In this document: positions 26,660 through 35,915 of the stretch, in pieces
How the letters are laid out: every line of letters begins with the position of its first letter
Position numbering within the stretch: the first letter of the stretch is position 1
NCBI GenBank assembly: GCA_045561055.1
Contig: JBJKYL010000003.1
Location: 16,183 to 80,182, forward strand
Length of the DNA stretch: 64,000 bases
Reading direction: 5' to 3'
DNA from: SMWC01 sp045561055
GTDB lineage: Bacteria; Pseudomonadota; Gammaproteobacteria; Steroidobacterales; Rariloculaceae
The notes under the pieces: generated by a model
Database searches by the model: none
What the model was told of the DNA's origin: nothing
The model's input: only the letters and a program-made list of their open reading frames with translations
Translations under genes and position numbers: made by a program

Positions 26660-27526
26660 TTAGGAATCTGCTGTGGCGCCAACTATCCGCCCAAGGGAAT
26701 GGCCCATAAGCAGGGGCTGCTGTGCGGATAGATGGGGGTTCCAAGTAATGGTTCCTGGTGGAAGCAAGACTATTACCGTTGATCCGAGGTTAAACCGGCC
26801 AATCTCTTCACCGCGGCGATAGCATCGTTTCAGTGAGCCACCTTCTGCCTGCCAGAGACGTTGTTTACCGCTCTCGATCTCACCCAGCCATTGCGTAGTG
26901 ATACTGGAAACGTTCAACGCGCCGACTAGGACCACTACCATAGAACCGATTGCGGTATCGAACCAGCATATGACGCGCTCGTTGCGGACAAAGATATTTG
27001 GGATTCGGTTAGTGGTCCAGCGGTTAACGCTGAAGCGCGTTCCCGGCAGGTAATGCGTCCGTTTCAGCGTGCCCGCCAGCGGCATGTGGACACGGTGGTA
27101 GTCTTTAGGCCCGAGATAAATTGTAGCGAAACAACCTAGTGTAATCGGCAAGTCGTCCTGTTCTTTCTCTCCGACGAGTTCGTTTAGAGAGTAGTCCAAA
27201 CCCTTTGCCTGGATAAGCTTTCCGGATTCTGCATTACCGAACTCGGTTATTTGGCCATCAACTGGCGACACTACGGTATGTTCATCTCCACTCAGCGGGC
27301 GTAAGTTCGATCGCAAAGCACGCGTGAAAAAATCGTTGAAGGTTGGGTATGCGCTCAGCTTCGATTGCTCAGCTTCGATGAGATTTACTCCATAGTAGTT
27401 CGCGAACCAATAGATCAATGGGTTTTTGATTAGCGGCCAGGTACAACGCGCGGCCCGATAGACGAGACGGGCTAGAACGCGCTGCGGAAGGAGATATTGC
27501 GCCCACACGGCGAGGACTACCCTCAT
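26660..27526 (-). CDS. psd: phosphatidylserine decarboxylase proenzyme
   Basis: A 288-residue pyruvoyl-dependent decarboxylase that makes phosphatidylethanolamine at the inner membrane. The self-cleavage site is LGS249T in FNLGSTVIVLLPPG: cleavage before S249 creates the pyruvoyl group and the alpha and beta chains. Other family segments are PTFNDFFTRALR, SPVDGQI and PKDYHRVHMPL. Its ATG overlaps the SCO1-like stop (ATGA) and its stop abuts epmA, forming a tight three-gene operon. Confidence 0.96.
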   Translation of the reverse strand: MRVVLAVWAQYLLPQRVLARLVYRAARCTWPLIKNPLIYWFANYYGVNLIEAEQSKLSAYPTFNDFFTRALRSNLRPLSGDEHTVVSPVDGQITEFGNAESGKLIQAKGLDYSLNELVGEKEQDDLPITLGCFATIYLGPKDYHRVHMPLAGTLKRTHYLPGTRFSVNRWTTNRIPNIFVRNERVICWFDTAIGSMVVVLVGALNVSSITTQWLGEIESGKQRLWQAEGGSLKRCYRRGEEIGRFNLGSTVIVLLPPGTITWNPHLSAQQPLLMGHSLGRIVGATADS

Positions 27527-28179
27527 AGGGAGGTACGGTTATTTGTCCGTCGCGTTCGGTAAATATCGAGAACCCGTAAGTAATCAGTTGCAATAACGTT
27601 TGCATCGTGAGGGGCGCTGAAGATTGCTATCAGGTCCATATCAGGACCGATGAGAAAGATCGTAGAGTTGTGGGTGACACTGTAGGCATCAGAGCTTGTA
27701 TGCTCGTGTCGTTCTACGACGATACCCATTGTGGCGAGCAAGGGTTGGAGTTGTTCCCGGCTTCCGGTGACGCCGTCGAACGCCGGGCTGAAATTATTCA
27801 GATAGCGTTGAATCTGTGTCGGCGTATCCCGCTCAGAGTCGACGCTCACGAAGAGCACGCCTGGTCTGTCAATTCCTCTGTCAATCAACTCGGCCTCGAC
27901 ATTAGCTAGTTTATGTAGCGTCAGCGGGCAGATGTCGGGACAGTTGGTAAAACCGAAAAAAAGAAATGTAAATGTATCATTCAGATCTGATGTCTTGAAT
28001 TCATTCCCAATTTGATCTATCAGTTGTACCTGGGGAAGTACGAGCGGTTTTGGTAGGATAGTGGCGACGGTAGGCGGCTGTGAAAGCTGGCGGACATCCG
28101 ATAGCCATACTGTTATGGCCGCTAACAGTACGAGCCCTACTATAAGTATTCTGACCATCGGTCCCATCACGCCGGACAT
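27523..28179 (-). CDS. SCO1/SenC family copper-binding, membrane-anchored thioredoxin-fold protein
   Basis: A protein of about 218 residues with one N-terminal membrane anchor (VRILIVGLVLLAAITVWL) and a periplasmic thioredoxin-like domain. The copper site is CxxxC in FTNCPDICPLTLHK plus the distal His in VTHNSTIFLIGPD. These proteins help assemble the CuA centre of cytochrome c oxidase or act as thiol oxidoreductases. The open frame reaches 28236, overlapping prmB on the other strand; starts at 28179 or 28158 are more sensible. It is the first gene of the sco-psd-epmA operon. Confidence 0.88.
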   Translation of the reverse strand: MSGVMGPMVRILIVGLVLLAAITVWLSDVRQLSQPPTVATILPKPLVLPQVQLIDQIGNEFKTSDLNDTFTFLFFGFTNCPDICPLTLHKLANVEAELIDRGIDRPGVLFVSVDSERDTPTQIQRYLNNFSPAFDGVTGSREQLQPLLATMGIVVERHEHTSSDAYSVTHNSTIFLIGPDMDLIAIFSAPHDANVIATDYLRVLDIYRTRRTNNRTSL

Positions 28180-28208
28180 TATCTCACAAAGAGTATTATC
28201 GACTGTAT

Positions 28209-29111
28209 ATGACCCTCGCTGAACTTGAGAGCGCACTACTTCAAGCCATGACTGGCGATGATTGGGTTAGTTTGATTTCCCAATGCTTTGATGCGTATGA
28301 CTTGAGTTTCGGACATGGAACCGAAAACTCCAGAGATGAAGCGTACTGGCTCCTCCGTAGCAAGCAGAATTGGGATGACGCTGTATGGGAAGGCGCACCC
28401 GACCCAGCACTGATAGCGTCGATAGTTGACCTTGTAAGCCGACGCGTCAATGAGCGGAAACCGTTAGCTTATCTTCTGGGTGAAGCGTGGTTCGCGGGGT
28501 TACGTTTTATCATCGATGAACGCGTGCTCGTTCCGCGTTCTCCGTTATCAGAGCTTATCAGTGGACAATTCTCGCCATGGTGTCGGCTGCAAAATGGCGA
28601 TCGCATTCTCGATCTCGGTACGGGTAGTGGTTGCCTAGCTGTTGCCGCCGCCCATTATTGTCCGGGCGTCCTAGTGGATGCAGTCGACGTCTCTCCGGAG
28701 GCTCTTGAAGTGGCGCGTGTGAATGTAGCAGAACACAATCTGGGTGAACGCGTGCGCGTTATAGAGTCAAATTTGTTCGATGCGCTTGAGGATTGCTATC
28801 AAGTCATCATCTCAAATCCACCCTATGTGCCCGAATCCCGTATTGGCGAGCTGCCGCCTGAGTATAGCCATGAACCTGACTCAGCATTGGTTGGTGGTGT
28901 GTGCGGGCTGTCGCTAGTCGCGGAAATCCTTGTTCAATCGTCGCGATACCTAGTTTCCAACGGTATCCTCGTAGTCGAGGTAGGAGAATCCCGGGAAGCA
29001 TTCGTCAGTGAATATCCTGACCTACCTGCCATCTGGCTCGAGTTCGAACACGGTGGCGATGGCGTCTTCGTATTGACGCGTGACGAATTGACTGGATACT
29101 TAAACAGTTAG
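28209..29111 (+). CDS. prmB: ribosomal protein L3 N5-glutamine methyltransferase
   Basis: A 300-residue class I SAM methyltransferase of the PrmB/HemK group. The SAM loop is ILDLGTGSGCLAVA and the substrate glutamine motif is SNPPYVPE. The N-terminal helical domain with RRVNERKPLAYLLGEAWFAG is typical of PrmB, and VPRSPLSELI marks PrmB rather than PrmC (VPRPETE). It methylates a glutamine of ribosomal protein L3. aroC follows 59 bases on, a common PrmB-AroC pairing in Gammaproteobacteria. Confidence 0.94.
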   Translation: MTLAELESALLQAMTGDDWVSLISQCFDAYDLSFGHGTENSRDEAYWLLRSKQNWDDAVWEGAPDPALIASIVDLVSRRVNERKPLAYLLGEAWFAGLRFIIDERVLVPRSPLSELISGQFSPWCRLQNGDRILDLGTGSGCLAVAAAHYCPGVLVDAVDVSPEALEVARVNVAEHNLGERVRVIESNLFDALEDCYQVIISNPPYVPESRIGELPPEYSHEPDSALVGGVCGLSLVAEILVQSSRYLVSNGILVVEVGESREAFVSEYPDLPAIWLEFEHGGDGVFVLTRDELTGYLNS

Positions 29112-29170
29112 CAGCAGGGAATGGTAGTCTGCGATAACGTGACTTGCTTGTGGCAAGGGATATTTAGACT

Positions 29171-30274
29171 ATGGCTGGCGACACATTTGGACGTCTATTC
29201 ACCGTAACGACCTTCGGCGAGAGCCACGGGCCCAGTATGGGTTGCGTAGTTGATGGCTGTCCGCCTGGCGTTAGGTTAACTGAGGCAGATATTCAAGCAG
29301 ACCTCGACCGCCGTCGGCCAGGTCGCTCGCGGCACGTTACTCAGCGTAAAGAACCCGATCAGGTCAAGATTCTCTCCGGGGTTTTCGAAGGGGTTACGAC
29401 GGGTACCGCGATTGGACTAGCTGTTGAGAACGTCGATCAACGGTCGCGTGACTACAGTAAGATTAAAGATAGTTTCCGGCCAGGGCATGCCGACTATAGC
29501 TATCAGCAGAAATATGGGATCCGCGATTATCGCGGTGGAGGTCGGGCATCTGCGCGCGAGACTGTAATGAGGGTGGCCGCGGGAGGTATTGCTCGTAAGT
29601 ATTTAACTGACCATTTAGGCGTCAAGATAACAGGCTATCTTGCGCAACTAGGGCCGCATTGTCTTGCTGCACAGGACTTAAGTATTGTTAACGATAATCC
29701 GTTTTTTTGTGCTGAGCCGGACAAACTCGATGAACTCGAAAGCTTCATGGATGCTTTGCGTAAGGCAGGAGATTCGATCGGTGCACGTATCAATATTGTT
29801 GCAAGTGGTGTCCCGCCAGGTTTAGGGGAACCGGTGTTCGATAAGCTTGAAGCATCGATCGCCCATGCCCTAATGAGCATTAATGCGGTAAAAGGCGTTG
29901 AATTTGGTGACGGTTTTAAGTGTGTGGAGCAGCGCGGTAGTGAGCATAGAGATGAGATGACACCGGACGGATTCACCAAGAATTCATCAGGCGGTACCTT
30001 AGGCGGTATTTCTTCAGGTCAGGATATTCTCGTGAGCATTGCTTTGAAGCCTACCTCAAGTATTCAGGTGCCGGGAGGGACTGTTGATCGCAAAGGTCGT
30101 GCAACCGAGATTGTTACTACCGGTCGTCACGATCCTTGTGTGGGTTTGCGGGCAACACCTATCGCGGAGGCTATGTTAGCTCTGACGTTGATCGACCATT
30201 ATCTTAGGCATAGAGCTCAGAATGCCGATGTTATTTCAGAAACGCCAGCGATCGGCGCTGAGCGGGAAGCCTGA
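29171..30274 (+). CDS. aroC: chorismate synthase
   Basis: A 367-residue FMN-dependent lyase forming chorismate from EPSP, the last step of the shikimate pathway. Signatures include GDTFGRLFTVTTFGESHG at the N-terminus, RPGHADYSYQQKYGIRDYRG, GGRASARETVMRVAAG and GRHDPCVGLRATPIAEAM. Length and motifs are normal. It is followed 31 bases later by asd. Confidence 0.97.
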   Translation: MAGDTFGRLFTVTTFGESHGPSMGCVVDGCPPGVRLTEADIQADLDRRRPGRSRHVTQRKEPDQVKILSGVFEGVTTGTAIGLAVENVDQRSRDYSKIKDSFRPGHADYSYQQKYGIRDYRGGGRASARETVMRVAAGGIARKYLTDHLGVKITGYLAQLGPHCLAAQDLSIVNDNPFFCAEPDKLDELESFMDALRKAGDSIGARINIVASGVPPGLGEPVFDKLEASIAHALMSINAVKGVEFGDGFKCVEQRGSEHRDEMTPDGFTKNSSGGTLGGISSGQDILVSIALKPTSSIQVPGGTVDRKGRATEIVTTGRHDPCVGLRATPIAEAMLALTLIDHYLRHRAQNADVISETPAIGAEREA

Positions 30275-30305
30275 AGCACCTTACATTTCTAGTACAGGGG
30301 CCCTA

Positions 30306-31328
30306 ATGTTGAAGAAGTATGATATTGCCGTTGCGGGGGCGACCGGGTTAGTGGGTGATGCCATGATACGGATCCTTGAGGAACGAAATTTTCCGATAGG
30401 TAATTTTTACCCGTTAGCGAGCCAGCAGTCTGCCGGCCGTACTCTCGAGTTTTGTGGTGAGACGTATGAGATAGAGGCACTGGACGATTTTGATTTCTCT
30501 AAAACCCAGCTCGCCTTTTTCTCGGCTGGTGGATCCGTATCCGAAAAACATGCTCCGCGAGCGGCATCTGCGGGTACGGTTGTGATCGATAACACGTCAC
30601 ATTTTCGTTATGAGGAGGATGTTCCACTTGTCGTACCAGAGTGTAATCCTCAGCGGATTGCCGAATACTCTAACCGCGGCATCATTGCTAATCCAAATTG
30701 TTCTACAATCCAGATGCTGGTAGCACTTCAGCCGATTCACAGTGCCGTTGGTATTGAGCGAGTTAATGTGGCGACCTATCAGGCTATGTCGGGGGCCGGG
30801 CGTATCGCAATGGATGCGTTGACAGAGCAAACTCGGGCACACTTGGCTGGATCTAAAGCCGTTGGAATAGGCGGGGAGAAGCCTGTTGCATTTAATGCTG
30901 TGCCGAAGATCTCGGATATTACAAAGACAGGCTATACCGTAGAGGAAATGAAGATGGTCTGGGAAACCCGTAAGATTCTGGAAGATCCAGATATTATGGT
31001 AAATCCTACCTGTGTCCGGATACCCGTTTATTTTGGTCATTCCGAGGCGGTGCATATCGAAACACGAACTAAAATCACGGTTAGGGAAACGCAGCAATTA
31101 CTAAATTCGGCGCCGGGTATCGAGCTTCTAGATGGTCTCGAGCCGGGCGCTTATCCTACGGCCATGACTGATGCTGCACATCGAGATGCTGTCTTCGTTG
31201 GACGTATTCGCGAAGATTTGTCCCATCCTCGGGGCTTGGATTTGTGGGTAGTTGCTGACAATGTCCGAAAAGGTGCGGCGTTGAATAGCATTCAGATCGC
31301 GGAGATATTGGTAAGTCAATTTATGTGA
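30306..31328 (+). CDS. asd: aspartate-semialdehyde dehydrogenase
   Basis: A 340-residue NADPH-dependent enzyme of the lysine, threonine and methionine pathway. The dinucleotide motif is AVAGATGLVGDAM. The active-site cysteine is C132 in NPNCSTIQM. Other signatures are SAGGSVSEKHAPRAA and ATYQAMSGAGRIAMDAL. I choose ATG 30306 rather than the upstream frame start at 30222, which lies inside aroC. The type is the Pseudomonas-like Asd found next to fimV-truA. E. coli has the catalytically inactive paralogue usg in this position, but here the Cys is present. Confidence 0.93.
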   Translation: MLKKYDIAVAGATGLVGDAMIRILEERNFPIGNFYPLASQQSAGRTLEFCGETYEIEALDDFDFSKTQLAFFSAGGSVSEKHAPRAASAGTVVIDNTSHFRYEEDVPLVVPECNPQRIAEYSNRGIIANPNCSTIQMLVALQPIHSAVGIERVNVATYQAMSGAGRIAMDALTEQTRAHLAGSKAVGIGGEKPVAFNAVPKISDITKTGYTVEEMKMVWETRKILEDPDIMVNPTCVRIPVYFGHSEAVHIETRTKITVRETQQLLNSAPGIELLDGLEPGAYPTAMTDAAHRDAVFVGRIREDLSHPRGLDLWVVADNVRKGAALNSIQIAEILVSQFM

Positions 31329-31422
31329 TGTATCGTTTTACCCAGTGTCGTTAGAGCTTGGGGATTGCGTATTGGAAGACCTTACTGTGTCGGCTAAGGT
31401 TGTATTCGGGAGAGAATAGTCC

Positions 31423-32844
31423 ATGAAACCAACTATACGTTGGGGTGCGCTAGCATTTCTACTTACTCCTTTCGGGTCTTGGGCGCTCGAGTTAGGGGAT
31501 ATTGGGCTTGTTTCGGCACGTAATCAGCCACTCGATGCGAAAATCGAGCTTGTTTCGGTCACTGAGGATGAACTTACCACGCTGAGCGTTAAACTTGCGA
31601 GTTTTGAAACCTTCGAGCGCTATGGTATTGATCGCCCTGATTTCCTTACCGGGATTTTGTTTCAGGTCGACGTCGACAATCTGGGTAGTGCAGTTGTTTC
31701 CGTGTCTTCGCGAGAACCTATCGAAGACTTTTTCGTCACGATGCTGGTAGACGCAACCTGGGAGGGTGGGAGATTCCTTCGAGGATATACGGTTTTATTG
31801 GATTCCCCGGCACAGTTGCCTGTATCGGAACCGCAGCTCAAGACCCTGAACTATGGTCCTGTTCAACCCTCGGAGACCTTGTCGTCGATCGCTTCCCAGT
31901 CCCGACCGATGGGCGTCACTCTTAATCAGATGATGGTTGCTATCTACCAGGAAAACCCGCAATCCTTCAGCGGGAATATGAATACGCTGCATCAGGGCGC
32001 GGTCTTGCGGATACCGCAGTTGGACTCAGTTAGTTCAACGGTTGCGAGCCAGGGCGCTAATCGAGAGGGCGTTCTGTGGCGCGGAGATGGGGAAGATGCG
32101 CTAAGTCCGCAGTTTGCGGAATTGGACAACATTGTAGAACGTGCAGTGCCTGCGGTGGCCGACAACGCTACGTTATCTGTGATCGCTGAGTTCGAAGTCG
32201 AACGCGAAAGATTCCTTAGCGAGATAGAGAGTAGCCGGCTGCTGCTTGAGGATCGGGATCAACAACTAAAAGCTTTGCAGGCGCAGCTTGTGGCTACACA
32301 AGCGTTTTGGACGGCCTTAGACAACGAGTTTGAGCCGGCGTTGGTTGATGAAGCTAAGCAAATGGCAGAGATGGGCTCCGTCATTGTTCCGCCAGCCGCT
32401 TCGACCAGCGCAATAACGCCGATGGTCCAACCATTACTGATGCTAAGGGGCTTGAGTTGGATTTTTAGTCCGATAGTGTTGATCGGGCTCGGACTGGTCA
32501 CGTTGACCGGGTCAACTATGTGGTATTTACGTCATAGAGAGCAAGATGCGGACGATGTGACTAGTCGCTGGCAGGCGCTGGGAGCGGATTTGGATGATGA
32601 CGGTGTCTCAAGCAATATCGTCCAGGAAAAAGTATTCAATGAAGACGGAGAGGATGTCGTCGTGGACGAATCACCATATGCTGATTCTATTACTACGATG
32701 GAAGTAGGGACGAGACTCGATTTGGCTCGAGCCTACGCAGACATGGGTAATGCCGAAGACGCTCGCAGCATTCTGGATGAGGTCCTGAAGGAAGGAGACG
32801 ATGATCAGCAGGCGGAAGCGAAAGATATCATCGACAATCTCTAA
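31423..32844 (+). CDS. fimV: FimV-like pilus assembly / polar hub protein (short form)
   Basis: A 473-residue protein with a signal peptide ending near SWA-LELG and the FimV N-terminal domain (LGDIGLVSARNQPLDAKIEL, then VDATWEGGRFLRGYTVLLD). A LysM-like peptidoglycan-binding stretch follows (QPSETLSSIASQSRP to GAVLRIPQ, about 147-203). A coiled-coil region lies near 255-290 and one membrane span near 340-366. The C-terminal FimV motif is GTRLDLARAYADMGNAEDARSILDEVL. Pseudomonas FimV is about twice as long, so the acidic repeat region is missing. FimV organises type IV pili and polar complexes. The asd-fimV-truA order is conserved. Confidence 0.88.
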   Translation: MKPTIRWGALAFLLTPFGSWALELGDIGLVSARNQPLDAKIELVSVTEDELTTLSVKLASFETFERYGIDRPDFLTGILFQVDVDNLGSAVVSVSSREPIEDFFVTMLVDATWEGGRFLRGYTVLLDSPAQLPVSEPQLKTLNYGPVQPSETLSSIASQSRPMGVTLNQMMVAIYQENPQSFSGNMNTLHQGAVLRIPQLDSVSSTVASQGANREGVLWRGDGEDALSPQFAELDNIVERAVPAVADNATLSVIAEFEVERERFLSEIESSRLLLEDRDQQLKALQAQLVATQAFWTALDNEFEPALVDEAKQMAEMGSVIVPPAASTSAITPMVQPLLMLRGLSWIFSPIVLIGLGLVTLTGSTMWYLRHREQDADDVTSRWQALGADLDDDGVSSNIVQEKVFNEDGEDVVVDESPYADSITTMEVGTRLDLARAYADMGNAEDARSILDEVLKEGDDDQQAEAKDIIDNL

Positions 32845-32854
32845 GCTGTTTTAA

Positions 32855-33643
32855 GTGAAGTCTACTGTGCGTATAGCTCTTGGTCTCGAGTATGACGGGA
32901 CAGACTTTGTCGGCTGGCAGTCACAACGGGATTGCCGCAGTGTTCAAGAGCTTGTAACTGAGGCAGTAATCGCGGTTGCTGATCACCCTTTAACTGTGGC
33001 TGGTTCCGGTCGCACTGACGCAGGTGTCCATGCCGCCCAACAGGTTGCGCATTTTGACACTCAAGCCAATCGCCAGGCACGGCAGTGGCTGCTTGGCATT
33101 AACTCTAATCTTCCTCCCGATATTGCCGTTCAGTGGGTAAAGGAAGTTGCGCCTGATTTTGACGCCCGCCGATCGGCAATGTGGCGGCGCTATCGTTATC
33201 AGATTCAGCAACGCCTCGTACGATCCGCATTGTCGCGAAGAGGGGTTTGGTGGTTGCGGGATCCTCTCGATTGCAGTTTGATGACAGCGGCAGCTACGGC
33301 TTGGTTAGGTGAAAATGACTTCTCTGCATTCAGAGCTGCCGGTTGTCAATCCTCTACTCCGATGCGCCGTCTTTTAGCTGTGGAGATTGAGGAAAATAAT
33401 TCGATAATTGCTTTAGATTTCACGGCGAACGCTTTTCTGCAACACATGGTGCGAAATTTTGTTGGTGTGCTTGTCGCTATCGGGAGTGGCCGAGAACCGC
33501 CAGAATGGGCCGCTCAGGTCCTTGCTAGTCGAGATCGGACTCAGGGGGGGGTGGCTGCTCCGCCGCAGGGATTAACTCTACTAGAGGTAGCATACCCAAA
33601 GCGTTTCGAGATTCCAACGGCCCCTGATTCCTGGTTAAACTAA
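32855..33643 (+). CDS. truA: tRNA pseudouridine(38-40) synthase TruA
   Basis: A 262-residue synthase that isomerises uridines 38-40 in the anticodon arm. The catalytic aspartate is D55 in GSGRTDAGVHA. Other family motifs are EYDGTDFVGWQ at the N-terminus and NAFLQHMVRNFVG near 195. It starts with GTG 10 bases after fimV and precedes accD, as in many Gammaproteobacteria. Confidence 0.96.
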   Translation: MKSTVRIALGLEYDGTDFVGWQSQRDCRSVQELVTEAVIAVADHPLTVAGSGRTDAGVHAAQQVAHFDTQANRQARQWLLGINSNLPPDIAVQWVKEVAPDFDARRSAMWRRYRYQIQQRLVRSALSRRGVWWLRDPLDCSLMTAAATAWLGENDFSAFRAAGCQSSTPMRRLLAVEIEENNSIIALDFTANAFLQHMVRNFVGVLVAIGSGREPPEWAAQVLASRDRTQGGVAAPPQGLTLLEVAYPKRFEIPTAPDSWLN

Positions 33644-33726
33644 CTTTAGCGTTAGAGAGTCCGAACTGTGCCGATGTGGTGTTTTAGTTATTATTCTCCC
33701 TCTCATCCGCGGTTAAAAATGTTTTT

Positions 33727-34587
33727 ATGAGCTGGTTTGAAAAATTAATACCCTCTCGGATAACAACCGCGAGGCGGAAACGCTCGGTGCCCGAGGGATT
33801 GTGGGTTAAATGCGATGGTTGCGATGCGCAACTTTACCGAGCTGAACTCAAGCGCAATCTATTAGTTTGTCCAAAGTGCAAATATCATATGCGTATTAGT
33901 GCGCGAGATCGTTTGGATATGTTTCTTGATGCGGACTCGGGGCACGAGATTGCTGCCAAATTGGAACCCAAGGATCCTCTGAAATTTCGAGACAGCAAGC
34001 GCTATCGCGATCGTCTAAGAAAGGCGCAGACGGATACAGGCGAACAGGAGGCGCTTGTTGTATGTGCTGGGAGCGTGAAAGCTATTCCTGTTGTAGTCGG
34101 GGTCTTTGAATTTGGTTTTATGGCGGGATCGATGGGCTCGGTCGTCGGGGAGCGCTTTGTTCGCGGTGTGCGCTATAGCGTCGAGCATCAACGACCGTTT
34201 ATATGTTTTGTCGCTAGCGGTGGTGCGCGTATGCAGGAAGCTTTGTTCTCATTGTTACAGATGGCAAAGACAAGCTCTGCTTTGACGGATCTGGCGGAGG
34301 CAGGGTTACCCTACATTTCGGTCATGACTGACCCTACGACTGGTGGTGTGTCGGCGAGTTTGGCCTTGCTCGGTGATATCAATCTTGCGGAGCCAGGCGC
34401 ATTGATTGGCTTTGCGGGTCCGCGGGTTATTGAACAGACCGTCGGGGAGAAACTACCCGAGGGATTCCAGCGATCCGAGTTTCTGTTGGAAAAGGGAGCT
34501 CTAGATATGATTGTCGACCGCCGTGAGACTCGGGACACCATTGCCGCGTTGTTAGCGAAAATGATGGATCGTTTGCGGCCAGTTTGA
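33727..34587 (+). CDS. accD: acetyl-CoA carboxylase carboxyltransferase subunit beta
   Basis: A 286-residue AccD. The N-terminal zinc ribbon has CDGCDAQ and CPKCK. The crotonase-fold carboxyltransferase domain has FVASGGARMQEALFSLLQMAK and MTDPTTGGVSASLALLGD. With AccA it transfers carboxyl from biotin to acetyl-CoA, the first step of fatty acid synthesis. The stop overlaps the folC start. Confidence 0.97.
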   Translation: MSWFEKLIPSRITTARRKRSVPEGLWVKCDGCDAQLYRAELKRNLLVCPKCKYHMRISARDRLDMFLDADSGHEIAAKLEPKDPLKFRDSKRYRDRLRKAQTDTGEQEALVVCAGSVKAIPVVVGVFEFGFMAGSMGSVVGERFVRGVRYSVEHQRPFICFVASGGARMQEALFSLLQMAKTSSALTDLAEAGLPYISVMTDPTTGGVSASLALLGDINLAEPGALIGFAGPRVIEQTVGEKLPEGFQRSEFLLEKGALDMIVDRRETRDTIAALLAKMMDRLRPV

Positions 34588-35906
34588 AGGCGAACCGAAA
34601 TCCAGCGCTGGAACAATTTACTACCCTCGGCGAATGGCTGAGCTGGCTTGAGAATCTCCACCATAGGAAGATTGATCTCAGTCTGGGCCGGGTTAAAGCC
34701 GTACTGTCTGCTATGGATCTTGAGCAGCCTCCCTATGGAATTATCACGATAGGCGGAACGAACGGCAAGGGATCCTGTGTTGCGATACTCGAAAGTATCT
34801 ACGTGGAGTCAGGATACCGGGTTGGAGCATTTACTTCGCCGCATCTGTGGAAGTTTAACGAGAGGGTGCGCGTGAATCGCCGCGATGCGACCGATGACGA
34901 ACTGATTGCCGCATTCCGCGCGATCGATTCGGTGCGTGGAGATGTGACTCTGTCCTATTTCGAATATTCTACGCTGGTCGCAATTGTTTTTTTTGCTACA
35001 TCGGGAGTCGACGTTGCGATACTCGAGGTGGGTCTAGGTGGTCGCCTAGATGCGGTCAATGCGCTGAATCCCGATGCAAGCATGATAGTCAGCATCGATC
35101 TCGATCACGAGAAGTGGCTTGGCGATACGCGTGAAGCCATCGGTATCGAGAAAGCTGGAATTTTGCGTCCGGGTAGACCTGCTGTAATTGCGGATCGAGC
35201 GCCTCCTAATTCGCTCTTCGATTATGCCTCCGATCATGCTATCGAACTGCAACTGCTCGGTAGGGACTTCGACTACGATGTCCCATCGGAAGAAGCCTGG
35301 CGGTATACTTCAGTAAGCGCAGAAGTTAGCAATTTGCCTGTGCCGTCGTTCGGCGGTAGTGTGCGGTTTGCTAATGCCGCGGCGTGTATAGCTCTCGTTC
35401 ACTCGCTCCAGGATAAAATACCCTTCGAAAATTTCGCGTTAGCGCGTGGAATTATCCGGACACAAATCGCAGGAAGGATAGAGCGACGATACCTGAACGG
35501 TGTTGAATGGATTTTCGATGTTGCCCACAATCCGGCTGCTGCCCGGATTCTTGCTGAAGAACTACAGCGCCGCAAACAGCCAGGTAAAACTATTGCGATA
35601 TTCGCGGCGATGGCTGATAAGGATATTTTCGGACTTATTGACCCGTTACTGCCGTTTATTGACCATTGGCTTGTGACGAGGGCTGACCTAGAAAGAGGCG
35701 CAACTGAAAATACATTGATCGATGTGCTAGCGGAGCGTTGCGTCGTGCCTATGGATGCGCGTACTGAAGTTGCTGACGCTTGTGGTTGCGCAAAAAATCT
35801 TGCGGAGGAGGGCGACAGGGTACTGGTATTTGGGTCGTTTTATATTGTTGGTCCCGCAATGACTTGGCTTGGGCTATACTGCGATCCGTCATTACCGGAC
35901 GATTGA
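34584..35906 (+). CDS. folC: bifunctional dihydrofolate synthase / folylpolyglutamate synthase
   Basis: A 440-residue Mur-ligase-like enzyme that adds glutamate to dihydropteroate and lengthens the polyglutamate tail. The P-loop is GGTNGKGSCVAIL. VGLGGRLDAVN and SIDLDHEKWLG are typical central motifs, and VEWIFDVAHNPAAARIL marks the C-terminal domain. The start is probably the TTG at 34584 that overlaps the accD stop (TTGA); no better start is visible nearby. It precedes dedD, the usual order. Confidence 0.94.
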   Translation: MKANRNPALEQFTTLGEWLSWLENLHHRKIDLSLGRVKAVLSAMDLEQPPYGIITIGGTNGKGSCVAILESIYVESGYRVGAFTSPHLWKFNERVRVNRRDATDDELIAAFRAIDSVRGDVTLSYFEYSTLVAIVFFATSGVDVAILEVGLGGRLDAVNALNPDASMIVSIDLDHEKWLGDTREAIGIEKAGILRPGRPAVIADRAPPNSLFDYASDHAIELQLLGRDFDYDVPSEEAWRYTSVSAEVSNLPVPSFGGSVRFANAAACIALVHSLQDKIPFENFALARGIIRTQIAGRIERRYLNGVEWIFDVAHNPAAARILAEELQRRKQPGKTIAIFAAMADKDIFGLIDPLLPFIDHWLVTRADLERGATENTLIDVLAERCVVPMDARTEVADACGCAKNLAEEGDRVLVFGSFYIVGPAMTWLGLYCDPSLPDD

Positions 35907-35915
35907 TCCATTCAG

